A stretch of 64,000 nucleotides of DNA, from NCBI GenBank assembly GCA_902363555.1, contig CABJAM010000003.1, forward strand, positions 434,001 to 498,000, written 5' to 3'. The stretch comes from Lachnospiraceae bacterium (GTDB lineage Bacteria > Bacillota > Clostridia > Lachnospirales > Lachnospiraceae). Each line of letters starts with the position of its first letter. Positions within the stretch are counted from its first letter, which is position 1. The notes beneath the pieces were generated by a model that saw only the letters and a list, made by a program, of their open reading frames with translations, was not told the DNA's origin and ran no database searches. Below, piece after piece: positions 1 through 7,652 of this stretch. Made by a program: the position numbers and the translations under genes.

Positions 1-19
1 ACATATTCCGACAAATGTA

Positions 20-46
20 GAACAGCCGCTATGGCTGTTCTTTTTT
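20..46 (+). terminator. Rho-independent terminator of an upstream gene
   Basis: A perfect 8-bp stem (20-27 with 33-40) with a 5-nt loop is followed directly by six T residues. It closes a transcription unit lying before the window. The GCGCGAAGC words just downstream recur at 32.74 kb. Confidence 0.85.
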
Positions 47-200
47 GCGCGAAGCCGGATGCGCGAAGCAACTAGCTGTGAAGCGAAACCGGATGTGTCA
101 ATTTTTTGTTGGATTTTTTGCCTTTTTTTAATTCCGGCGAATCTTTTTTGTCGTTAAAGGTTAAATGTTTTGATTTTAAGAAATCTATTTGGTCAAAATA

Positions 201-233
201 TTGTAAGAGGAAAACCCTCATGGAGGATATAAT
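201..233 (+). promoter_or_regulatory. Possible promoter of the ABC transporter/deglycosidase operon
   Basis: A perfect TATAAT at 228-233 lies 33 bases before the start codon. The nearest -35-like word, TTGTAA at 201-206, is too far away (21 bp), so if this is a promoter it probably needs an activator. The AraC regulator at 6623-7471 is the nearest candidate, which is inference. The rest of 47-266 is AT-rich with no ORF. Confidence 0.3.
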
Positions 234-266
234 TTAATCATAGAAAAACATATGGAGGTAATAAAA

Positions 267-1577
267 ATGAAACAAATGAAAAGACTCATAAGTATTGCAC
301 TGGCGTGTGTCATGATCATGGCAACCCTTGGTGGCTGTGGTAATTCCAATGGTGACGCAGGCAAGACTTCAACAAAGGACACGGCGTCGAAGGAAACTAC
401 CGCGGCAAAAGAAACAACAGCCGCCACAGCAGCGGGAGATGAGAGCAAGACTTCCGAAGGCAGCGATGCGCTCCCCACAGCGGATGACACAGGCTTTACC
501 CCGGAGGCTGGCTACAAGATCGGTTACAATTACTTCGGAAGCGGTTCCTACGCCATCCTGACACTGGCCAATAACGGTAAATTTGTAATTGAGTCCTTCG
601 GAAATGAAGCCGTAGGCATGGATGATGAATTTTCCGTAGAGAAGATCGTTCAGGATATCGAAAACCTGGTAACCTCCGGCTGTGACGGCATCATCGTATG
701 GTCACCGGCGGATTCCTTATACGAAACAATCGCCAATGTATGCGAGGAAAATAAGGTTCCCTTCGTGCTGGCAGATAAGCAGCCCTTAGATCCGGCCATT
801 ATCGAAATGCTCAACAACTGCGAATACTTTGCCGGAGCCGTAGGTCCTGCCAATGATGTTTACGGCGCTTCCCTTGCCCAGTACGCGCTGGATCAGGGCT
901 GGACATCCTGTATCGTTTCCGGACCGTCCGCCGGTGACCCTACAGACACGCCGCGGATCGAAGCCTTCACAAAGGTATTTGAAGAGGGCGGCGGCAAAGT
1001 ACTTATCGAATCTCACGCAGATTCATCCGACGCATTCCTTCCTCAGATTGAAAATGCTCTGATCGCCAACACAGATGTGGATTTCATTTATGGTTCGGGT
1101 TCTGATGCCGGTATCGCAGCATGCCAGGCGCTGGAAAATTTACAGGTGGACGCCAAGGTGCTGACCTCCGGTCTGGACGCCGAAGCTCTCAAGCTTCTTC
1201 AGGATGGTACATATATGGAAGTCATCAATGGGGATTATTGGGTATGCGGTACATTCGCAGCCGTAGTTCTTCAGAATTATCTGGACGGCACACCGCTGGT
1301 TGACGGCGATGGCAAACCGGTATGGATCGATGATGTACCTCCGTTTGAAGTACCGGCGGCTCAGTTTGAACTGTTCCAGAAATTCTTTATCGATGAAAGC
1401 TGCTATTCTTCCGAAGAAATTCAGAAGATGAGTGGTAAGTATAATCCGGATTTCAATTATGATGCGTTTATAGACACTGTTTACAGCTATTCCCTGGAAG
1501 AAAGACTTATTGCAAAATACAATGAAGGAAAAATTACAGCGGAAGAGATGGAAGCCGCAGGTATTTCCGTACAGTAA
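267..1577 (+). CDS. Sugar ABC transporter substrate-binding lipoprotein (RbsB-like)
   Basis: The protein is the exported ligand receptor of the transporter encoded downstream. The N-terminus has a lysine-rich start, a hydrophobic stretch and an LGGC lipobox, so it should be lipid-anchored outside the membrane. A Ser/Thr/Lys/Ala-rich linker follows, then a periplasmic-binding-protein type 1 fold with DGIIVWSPA and GSGSDAGI segments typical of the ribose/galactose class. An upstream in-frame ATG at 252 contains the ribosome binding site (GGAGG at 254-258), so ATG 267 is the better start. The ligand is unknown. The deglycosidase-like genes at the end of the operon suggest a glycoside or sugar derivative, which is inference. 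Confidence 0.88.
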   Translation: MKQMKRLISIALACVMIMATLGGCGNSNGDAGKTSTKDTASKETTAAKETTAATAAGDESKTSEGSDALPTADDTGFTPEAGYKIGYNYFGSGSYAILTLANNGKFVIESFGNEAVGMDDEFSVEKIVQDIENLVTSGCDGIIVWSPADSLYETIANVCEENKVPFVLADKQPLDPAIIEMLNNCEYFAGAVGPANDVYGASLAQYALDQGWTSCIVSGPSAGDPTDTPRIEAFTKVFEEGGGKVLIESHADSSDAFLPQIENALIANTDVDFIYGSGSDAGIAACQALENLQVDAKVLTSGLDAEALKLLQDGTYMEVINGDYWVCGTFAAVVLQNYLDGTPLVDGDGKPVWIDDVPPFEVPAAQFELFQKFFIDESCYSSEEIQKMSGKYNPDFNYDAFIDTVYSYSLEERLIAKYNEGKITAEEMEAAGISVQ

Positions 1578-1583
1578 TGCATA

Positions 1584-1604
1584 GTGGCAGTTATGAACTG
1601 TTAC
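1584..1604. repeat. Degenerate copy of the TAACAGTTC extragenic palindrome
   Basis: A 9-bp stem with a 3-nt loop, two positions pairing only as G-U in RNA. It is a divergent copy of the perfect palindromes at 14800-14826 and 27218-27246, and like them lies just after a stop codon. Confidence 0.45.
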
Positions 1605-1624
1605 GATTCTAAAGAGAAAATAGC

Positions 1625-1650
1625 GGATGATACGACGAACCGTATCATCC
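1625..1650 (+). promoter_or_regulatory. Intercistronic hairpin after the binding-protein gene
   Basis: A perfect 10-bp stem (1625-1634 with 1641-1650) and 6-nt loop lie between the binding-protein gene and the first permease, 11 bases before the ribosome binding site. No full T-run follows. Such hairpins often stabilise the upstream message so that the binding protein is made in excess, and that role is inferred here. Confidence 0.6.
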
Positions 1651-1675
1651 GGGCATTTTGGGAGGTCATGTTTTT

Positions 1676-2662
1676 ATGTCAAATAAAAAGACATTGGGAA
1701 ACGCCGGCCTGAAAAAGAATAAATTACAAAGTCAGCTGTTAATTATTGCCATTATTGTTATCGTATGCCTTATCTGCCACTTTATCACAGGGGGCAGGCT
1801 GCTTACTCTGACAAATTTGAAGACAATATCGATTCAGATGACTTACCCATTGATTGTCGGTTTGGGTATGATGTTTATCTTTACAGGTGGTATGGTGGAT
1901 TTATCCATTGGCGCTCAGGTTATCCTTGCGGCCAATGTGGGGGCCATTTGTGTGGAGGATTTTGGACTGGGATATCCGGGCCTGATTATCGGAACGCTGG
2001 TCACCATTGTAATTTGTGAGTTTTTAAGCGCGTCCTGTTCCCAGTTCCTTGGGATTCCCGCCTGGGTCGCCGGACTTGGCGCAGCCCTGATCTTTGAGGC
2101 AATCTGTAATATCTATGTGAATAACCGGGCGGCAACTGCCGGCTCCAGCGTTGTCTATCTGAAAAACTGCCGTGCGCTTGGTTCATTCCCGGTCATTGTT
2201 ATTATCGCTGTTGTCGTTTTAATCGTAGCTTACATCCTTTTTAACCGTTCGCAGCTGGGGCTGAATCTGAGAGCTGTCGGCAGTGGCGGCGAGGTGGCCA
2301 GTGCCATGGGGATCAACCGGAAAAAAACAATTATGATCGCAGCTATGGTAGGTGCTGTCATCATCGGTATCGGTGCCATCACCCAGCTTAGCTATACCGG
2401 TCGTTTTACGCCTATGAGCGGTCTGGGCAGTTTGTCCGGCATTTTTAAATCTCTGGCAACCATTCTGATCGCAGGCTCCTTTGCAAGAATCTTCAGTGAT
2501 CCTATCGGATGCGTCATCGGCGCCTTTATTGTAACCGCGCTGTTTAATGTATTGACTTTACTCGGTGTACCCTCAGGAACCGGTCAGGAAATGTGCCTGG
2601 GCGCCGTGGTTGTTCTTTGCGGTATTCTTTCATCCTTTAAGAATAAGGGGGTTGTAAAGTAA
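1676..2662 (+). CDS. Sugar ABC transporter permease (RbsC family)
   Basis: An integral membrane subunit of about 328 residues with roughly 8-10 hydrophobic segments, in the ribose/xylose-type permease family (AraH/RbsC). The MTYPLIVGLGMMFIFTGGMVDLS segment, with its GGMVDLSIGA core, is the family signature. The GGAGGT at 1661-1666 sits 9 nt before ATG 1676, so the in-frame TTG at 1658 is rejected. The stop overlaps the start of the ATPase gene by one base, implying translational coupling. It should pair with the second permease at 4161 to form a heterodimeric channel. Confidence 0.9.
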   Translation: MSNKKTLGNAGLKKNKLQSQLLIIAIIVIVCLICHFITGGRLLTLTNLKTISIQMTYPLIVGLGMMFIFTGGMVDLSIGAQVILAANVGAICVEDFGLGYPGLIIGTLVTIVICEFLSASCSQFLGIPAWVAGLGAALIFEAICNIYVNNRAATAGSSVVYLKNCRALGSFPVIVIIAVVVLIVAYILFNRSQLGLNLRAVGSGGEVASAMGINRKKTIMIAAMVGAVIIGIGAITQLSYTGRFTPMSGLGSLSGIFKSLATILIAGSFARIFSDPIGCVIGAFIVTALFNVLTLLGVPSGTGQEMCLGAVVVLCGILSSFKNKGVVK

Positions 2663-4161
2663 TGGCGGAAATGTTAAGAATTAAAAACGTTTGCAAAAGC
2701 TTTGGCCCTACAAAAGCAAATCATAATGTCAATCTGGTTATTGAAAAAGGCTCTGTTTTAGGGCTTGCCGGCGAAAATGGCTCCGGGAAATCCACGCTGG
2801 CCTCCATGGTCTGCGGTATGTTAAAAAAAGACAGCGGTGAATTTTATAAAGACGGTAAGTTATTTGAACCGCATACGCCTCAGGAGGCCAATGCCAATAA
2901 GATTGCTATGGTCGTTCAGGAGCTTGGCGTCGTGGGAACGCTGCCCGGCTCTGTGAATATGTTTCTTGGGAAAATGAAGCCTTTCAAAAAAGGTCCGGTA
3001 GTTGATCTCAAGGCCATGGAAAAGCTTGCCAATGAGCTGTTTGACCAATGGGAGCTGCCCCGGGTGCCGTTAAACATTCCGGCGGCGGAATTATCCATTG
3101 AACAGAGAAAAATGCTGGAGCTTGCCAGAGCATTATCCTCGGAACCGGATTTTCTCGTACTGGACGAGATATCCCAGGCTTTATCCCAGGATAACCGTGA
3201 GGTTTTGTACAAATTTATTAAAAAGTTTACAGATATGGGCAAGTCGATTCTGATGATCACCCATGACCTGGAAGAAATGGTTGAGATCTGCGACACGATT
3301 TCCGTTCTTCGTGATGGGGAGGTTATTGAAACAAAGGCGTCCAAAGCCTATTCCATGGATGAATTAAAACGTCTGATGATCGGCCGCGAGGTTTCCGGCG
3401 ATTATTACCGGGATGACCATGAAGAATCCTATGCGCCGCAGGTCATTTTGGAGGTAAAGAATCTGAATGTTCCCGGAAAATGTGAGGACGTGTCCTTTGA
3501 ATTGCATAAGGGTGAAATTCTTGGTATATGCGGTTTGTCGGATGCCGGTATCCATGAGCTGGGCAGCGCTTTGTTTGGTATGGAGGAGAACAGGACCGGT
3601 ACAGTATTTGTGAAGGCTTCCAATAAGCTGCTGAAAAAACCGGGTGACATGATCGCCACCGGTGGGGCCTATCTGTCAAAGGACCGGGATGCCCATGGTC
3701 TGATGCTGGACGCATCCATTGAGGAAAATCTCATTGTGCCCTCTGTGACCTCATTGTCCGGAGCACTGGGTTTTTTAAATCCCAGAAAGACACGAAGACT
3801 TGCCCAGGATGCATCGGCAGCCTTTGAAATCAAATCCTCAGGACTTTCACATATCGTCCGCCGTCTGAGCGGCGGTAATAAGCAGAAGGTGAATTTAAGC
3901 CGCTGGCTCATCAAGGATCTGCAGTATATTATCCTGGATTGCCCCACCCGGGGTGTGGATATTGGGGTTAAAGCTTACATTTACGGCGTTTTGAAAAAAG
4001 CTAAAAAGGATGGTCTTAGTATCATTATGATATCGGATGAATTACAGGAAGCCATGGGTATGTCGGACCGGCTTCTAGTAATGAAGGAGCATAAGGTGGC
4101 GGCCATACTTTCCAGAACGACGGATTTCACCGAGGATAAAATCATGGAGGTGATGCTGTAA
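2662..4161 (+). CDS. Sugar ABC transporter ATP-binding protein, two ABC domains (RbsA-like)
   Basis: The cytoplasmic motor of the transporter, with two tandem ABC modules in 499 residues. The first has a good Walker A (GENGSGKST, residues 37-45) and a Walker B (FLVLDE). Its signature is altered (LSIEQRK). The second has a degenerate Walker A (GLSDAGIHE) but an intact signature (LSGGNKQK) and a Walker B-like ILDCPTRGVDIG in which the usual Glu after Asp is Cys. This split between a canonical and a degenerate half is typical of RbsA/MglA. It overlaps the first permease by one base and is directly followed by the second. Confidence 0.92.
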   Translation: MAEMLRIKNVCKSFGPTKANHNVNLVIEKGSVLGLAGENGSGKSTLASMVCGMLKKDSGEFYKDGKLFEPHTPQEANANKIAMVVQELGVVGTLPGSVNMFLGKMKPFKKGPVVDLKAMEKLANELFDQWELPRVPLNIPAAELSIEQRKMLELARALSSEPDFLVLDEISQALSQDNREVLYKFIKKFTDMGKSILMITHDLEEMVEICDTISVLRDGEVIETKASKAYSMDELKRLMIGREVSGDYYRDDHEESYAPQVILEVKNLNVPGKCEDVSFELHKGEILGICGLSDAGIHELGSALFGMEENRTGTVFVKASNKLLKKPGDMIATGGAYLSKDRDAHGLMLDASIEENLIVPSVTSLSGALGFLNPRKTRRLAQDASAAFEIKSSGLSHIVRRLSGGNKQKVNLSRWLIKDLQYIILDCPTRGVDIGVKAYIYGVLKKAKKDGLSIIMISDELQEAMGMSDRLLVMKEHKVAAILSRTTDFTEDKIMEVML

Positions 4162-5153
4162 TGAAAAAGAAAAGTAATTTTAATATTAACACATGGCTTC
4201 CAATCATTATTTTTGCATTGATCGCAGTCATTTTCGGGATCGCCACCCGCGGAGAAATCTTTCAGGGGGCAAACCTGACCAATCTCTTTAACCAGATGGC
4301 AGCCACCTTGATTGCGGGCTTGGGTATGCTTTTCGTTGCAGCCATGGGAGGAACGGATATTTCCTGTGGTGTCATCGTCGGCCTGGCCGCCTGCTTTTCC
4401 TGCCTTTCGGCTCAGTCAGCTGGCGGATGGATCATGATTCCTGTGTGCATGGCTGTGGGTCTGATTTCCGGCTGCGTGCTTGGTTTTATTAATGCAAAGT
4501 TCCATGTATCTTCATTTATGGTATCCTTATCCATGGTTATTGCCTACCGGGCGTTTTGCAGTCTTGTTTTGGGAAATAACGCTTACCTTGTGCCTTCATC
4601 CATGCGTTTTATTGACAACTTCGCTTTCAAGCTGCTTGTCGTTATTATCCTGATCCTTATGATTATGTATGTTTTTAATTACACCAGATTTGGCACTTAT
4701 GTGCGGGGCATCGGTGAAAATGAAACAGCCATCCGCCATGCGGGAGTGAACGTGGATAAGATCAAAATCGCGGCGTTTGCTATTTCCGGTTTAATGGCGG
4801 GCATTGCGGCTTTGTTTACGGTCATCCGTGTGGGTGGTGCCAATAATACCATCGGCTCCGGTTTTGAGATGCGTGTTATGATGGCGTTGTTTATCGGCGG
4901 AATCCCGGTACAGGGCGGTACAGGCTCCAGAATTTACAAGTTGATTTTCGGCGCGCCGACCATTTTGCTGCTGGAAAATGGCCTGGTACTGTGCGGAGCC
5001 AGCGGCAGCGTCACACAGCTGATCCGGGGAATCGCATTACTTGCAGCCGTTTGTCTCAGCGCATATATGGCCAGAAAATTTGCCAATGTCGGTACGGAGG
5101 CCGCCCAGAATCAGAAGATTGCTGCGGCCGGGGATGACGCTGCGGGAAAATAA
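4161..5153 (+). CDS. Sugar ABC transporter permease (RbsC family), second subunit
   Basis: A 330-residue hydrophobic protein of the same family as the permease at 1676, with a GLGMLFVAAMGGTDIS core and several membrane helices. Its start overlaps the ATPase stop (4161), so the three genes are tightly coupled. The C-terminal tail is Ala-rich and charged (AAQNQKIAAAGDDAAGK) and is encoded by the first copy of a tandem DNA repeat running past the stop codon. The last ~10 residues may therefore be a recent repeat-derived extension. Confidence 0.88.
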   Translation: MKKKSNFNINTWLPIIIFALIAVIFGIATRGEIFQGANLTNLFNQMAATLIAGLGMLFVAAMGGTDISCGVIVGLAACFSCLSAQSAGGWIMIPVCMAVGLISGCVLGFINAKFHVSSFMVSLSMVIAYRAFCSLVLGNNAYLVPSSMRFIDNFAFKLLVVIILILMIMYVFNYTRFGTYVRGIGENETAIRHAGVNVDKIKIAAFAISGLMAGIAALFTVIRVGGANNTIGSGFEMRVMMALFIGGIPVQGGTGSRIYKLIFGAPTILLLENGLVLCGASGSVTQLIRGIALLAAVCLSAYMARKFANVGTEAAQNQKIAAAGDDAAGK

Positions 5154-5220
5154 GCATTTGGCGCAGCCGGGAATAATGCTGCGGAAAATAAGCATCCGGC
5201 GCAGCCGGGGATGCCGCTGT
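5124..5220 (+). repeat. Tandem 38-bp repeat spanning the permease stop codon
   Basis: About 2.7 imperfect copies with a 38-39 bp period, visible from GCAGCCGGG words at 5124 (as GCGGCCGGG), 5163 and 5201 and from TAAGCAT at 5151 and 5189. The first copy encodes the permease C-terminus and its TAA. The others form the 120-bp leader of the deglycosidase-like genes. The repeat is more GC-rich than the surroundings. Confidence 0.8.
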
Positions 5221-5273
5221 CCGGCGAGTGGCGGCGGATAAACCTCGGCATGATCGTGAAAAAGGAGGTACTT

Positions 5274-6146
5274 ATGTATAAGTATGAGCGAAAAGGTCCA
5301 AAACGTGGAGTTTCAATCTATAGCTATTCCGCAGATTTTGGCATGATTAAAAATTTGGAAGATTGTTTTGAGGACATGTATGATATGGGTGCTCATGGTC
5401 TGGAGATCCTGGCCAATACCCATATCGAGAATTACCCGCATCCAACAGATGCGTGGGTGGATGAATGGTATCGGTTACTGAACAAGTATGAGATCGTTCC
5501 GGTGGAGTATGGAAACTGGATCGATTCCCATATTCTTGGACATCGGGAGCTGACCACGCAGGAATCCTATGAAATGCTGGCAAGAGACATAAAAATTGCC
5601 GCAAAGCTGGGCTTTACCGTTATGCGGACAAAGATGCCGGTCATTGACGATGATCTGGCGCCTGTAAGCAACTGGCGTGAATTTATTAAAATGGCCCTTC
5701 CCCTGGCGGAGGAATACAACATCCGCATGTGTCCGGAAATCCATGCACCCAGTAATCTGAAATCGAAAATGGTGGATGATTATGTGGAATTTATTGAAAA
5801 AACGGGAACGAAAAATTTTGGCCTGAACATCGACTTCAGTGTGTTCCGGACGGAGTTTGGCCCGGATGAATATAAGGACCCGCGTTATGTAGCCAATGTA
5901 CCCGCGGACCTGATTCCTCTGCTGCCATATATTTACTGCTGTCATGCCAAGTTTATTCATATGAGTGATGATTTTCAGGAGACGACCATTCCTTACGAAG
6001 AAATCATCCAGGTTCTTAAGGATCATCAATGGGATGGCTATCTGTTAAGTGAATATGAAGGTGCTGACAAATATGAACCGGGCTATGAAGTTGGCCAGAC
6101 GCTGAGAAAACAGCATATTATGCTCAAACGCATTATTGGAGATTGA
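5274..6146 (+). CDS. C-glycoside deglycosidase alpha-like subunit (TIM-barrel isomerase/epimerase fold)
   Basis: A 290-residue protein of the sugar phosphate isomerase/epimerase (xylose-isomerase-like) superfamily. It starts with a barrel strand (RGVSIYSY). The expected metal ligands are visible as E155 (CPEIHAP), D187 (NIDFSVF), H224 (CCHAKFIHM) and E260 (SEYEG). These motifs and the DUF6379 gene right after it match alpha subunits of C-glycoside deglycosidases (DgpC, DfgA and CarC type), which cleave the C-C bond of 3-keto-C-glycosides by a metal-assisted elimination. AAGGAGGT at 5262 fixes ATG 5274, whereas an upstream in-frame ATG at 5211 lies in repeat DNA. The usual partner, a Gfo/Idh/MocA oxidoreductase that makes the 3-keto form, is not in the window. 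The substrate is unknown. Confidence 0.72.
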   Translation: MYKYERKGPKRGVSIYSYSADFGMIKNLEDCFEDMYDMGAHGLEILANTHIENYPHPTDAWVDEWYRLLNKYEIVPVEYGNWIDSHILGHRELTTQESYEMLARDIKIAAKLGFTVMRTKMPVIDDDLAPVSNWREFIKMALPLAEEYNIRMCPEIHAPSNLKSKMVDDYVEFIEKTGTKNFGLNIDFSVFRTEFGPDEYKDPRYVANVPADLIPLLPYIYCCHAKFIHMSDDFQETTIPYEEIIQVLKDHQWDGYLLSEYEGADKYEPGYEVGQTLRKQHIMLKRIIGD

Positions 6147-6157
6147 GGAGGGGTAAA

Positions 6158-6601
6158 ATGTTAGAACGGGAAGTTATCCAATCCGTAGGATTTCGGAACA
6201 TAAAAGCTGGTGATAAAGTCACAGGCTTTCAATTTAAGATCCGTCTGCCGTATTACAGAGGTATTTTCCTTTGCCAGCTCCGTCCGGGCACGCTTTTTGT
6301 GGACGGCGAACGCTTTGAAAAAGAGGATATTATCTGGAATGTGGACGGTATTGACTATACATATGAGGACATGTTGACCAACAGGGATACCCATTGGTCC
6401 GTCACAAAACCGGCCGTTTTAAAGGTGAAAAAGGAAGGCGGTCTGGCTCAGGGCAGCCATAAGCTGACCTATGGTTATTGTTTCACATCGTCCTACATGC
6501 CGCCGATCATGCAGGATGATCTGGACCCGGACAGGGAAGCTGAAATCTTCCTTCCGGAATTTGGAAAACATGTTAATAGCAGAGAGCTTATTATTGTATA
6601 A
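6158..6601 (+). CDS. DUF6379 protein, C-glycoside deglycosidase beta-like subunit
   Basis: A 147-residue soluble protein. The GFQFKIRLPYYRG segment followed by a VDGE-type turn (FVDGERFEKEDIIW), and the late GGL-x-x-GSHKLTYGY pattern, are those of DUF6379, the small jelly-roll-like subunit of C-glycoside deglycosidases (DgpB/DfgB type). In the known enzymes it completes the active site of the alpha subunit. GAGGAGGGG precedes ATG 6158, and the gap to the alpha gene is 11 bp, so the two are co-translated. It is the last gene of the operon and is followed at once by a terminator. Confidence 0.72.
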   Translation: MLEREVIQSVGFRNIKAGDKVTGFQFKIRLPYYRGIFLCQLRPGTLFVDGERFEKEDIIWNVDGIDYTYEDMLTNRDTHWSVTKPAVLKVKKEGGLAQGSHKLTYGYCFTSSYMPPIMQDDLDPDREAEIFLPEFGKHVNSRELIIV

Positions 6602-6608
6602 TTTTCAC

Positions 6609-6648
6609 GGGGGGCACGCTTGTTATTTAGCGTGGCCCCCTGTTTTTT
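6609..6648. terminator. Terminator shared by the deglycosidase operon and the convergent AraC gene
   Basis: A 12-bp stem (6609-6620 with 6629-6640, one mismatch), an 8-nt loop and a T-run at 6643-6648. The stem covers the last codons and stop of the convergent AraC gene (stop at 6623-6625), so regulatory DNA and coding DNA overlap. Confidence 0.85.
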
Positions 6649-7471
6649 CGGCAGCAAAAACCTCAGGCTGATACCGTATGCGATATTCTCCCAGAGTCAT
6701 ATGTACATTTTTTTTGAAATGGACACCGAGATGGCTTTGGGAGGAAAAGCCCAGATAGTTGGCGATTTCCCCGAAGGAATAATCGGAATACACCAGCATA
6801 TTTTGAGCCAGCTTAATTTTTTCGCGGAGGACATACTGAAGGATCGTTTGGCCCTCGTACTTTTTAAAAAGCCCGGATAAATAATTGGCGTTTAAGTGGA
6901 GTGCATCGGCAATTTCCTGGACCGTCAATTTATCATGAAGATGGGAAAATATATATTTTTTACAATGGGCGATATGAGCGGAGGGCTTGAGGTATTTTTC
7001 TGAGCTCTTTAATCCATTAGCTTCAATGACCAGTTCCGTGTAGTGACATTCGGCCCGGTGGGTCAATTGCACCAGAATGGAAGCGTCATCGCAGGCTTCC
7101 AGCTCCTGGACATAGCTGTCACATAGAGAAAAGGCGATTTCCGGATGGATACCGCCGCGTATGGCGGCCCGGCTGGCAAATGAGACAACGACAATACACA
7201 GATTTTTTATATTTCTAATACGATTCTCGGAAAACGTTCCGTAGGAGGTGGGCTGTATCGTCTCCCAGCAGCTTTTAAGCATCTCCATATTCCCTGTTTC
7301 AATACTCTGCAATTCCCGCAGCTCCTGCTCATACGAATTATGCGTATGCTGTTCTTCCTGATTATTAAAAACGATGTTTGAATAGCGTTGTTGAACCTCA
7401 TATTCCTGTTTGAGATTCTTTTCGCTGTAAGGAATAGCCATTGTAATATTTTCATCGGATAAAGTTTCCAT
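6623..7471 (-). CDS. AraC-family transcriptional regulator
   Basis: A 282-residue protein with a C-terminal double helix-turn-helix domain (about residues 180-275, with LTVQEIADALHLNANYLSGLFKKY split between recognition helices and FGEIANYLGF). The N-terminal part has no classic cupin. It shares a segment (SFASRAAIRGGIHPEIAFSLCD) with the AraC proteins at 15772 and 25956, so the three are paralogues. GAGGGA before ATG supports the start. It lies between the deglycosidase-like operon and GH2 and may control either or both. Confidence 0.85.
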   Translation of the reverse strand: METLSDENITMAIPYSEKNLKQEYEVQQRYSNIVFNNQEEQHTHNSYEQELRELQSIETGNMEMLKSCWETIQPTSYGTFSENRIRNIKNLCIVVVSFASRAAIRGGIHPEIAFSLCDSYVQELEACDDASILVQLTHRAECHYTELVIEANGLKSSEKYLKPSAHIAHCKKYIFSHLHDKLTVQEIADALHLNANYLSGLFKKYEGQTILQYVLREKIKLAQNMLVYSDYSFGEIANYLGFSSQSHLGVHFKKNVHMTLGEYRIRYQPEVFAAEKTGGHAK

Positions 7472-7565
7472 AAAATTCCCTCATTTCAATTTTTCTATGC
7501 TGTAAATATCCCTTCATAGGAACCGAATTGTTACGGTCCATTTTATCATAAAAATAGTGAGCAAT

Positions 7566-7619
7566 CAAATATAATACTTAGATATTTGATATATTATTTG
7601 CCAGTGGCCTATGTATAAT
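7566..7619 (+). promoter_or_regulatory. Operator-like inverted repeat and -10 box before GH2
   Basis: CAAATAT (7566-7572) and ATATTTG (7582-7588) form a perfect 7-bp inverted repeat with a 9-nt spacer in the divergent AraC/GH2 gap. A TATAAT follows at 7614-7619 without a well-spaced -35 box, which fits an activator-dependent promoter. Binding by the adjacent AraC protein is inference. Confidence 0.4.
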
Positions 7620-7652
7620 ATGAAAAACATAATGATTCAGGAAGGAATAGCA

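Noticed and set aside
40..115. GCGCGAAGC words repeated after the first terminator and again at 32740
   Set aside because: The match is only about 15 bases including the T-run and no larger shared unit was found, so it was not called as a repeat family.
2662..4161. The degenerate second Walker A as a sign of a broken ATPase
   Set aside because: RbsA/MglA-type proteins normally have one canonical and one degenerate site, so the gene is considered functional.
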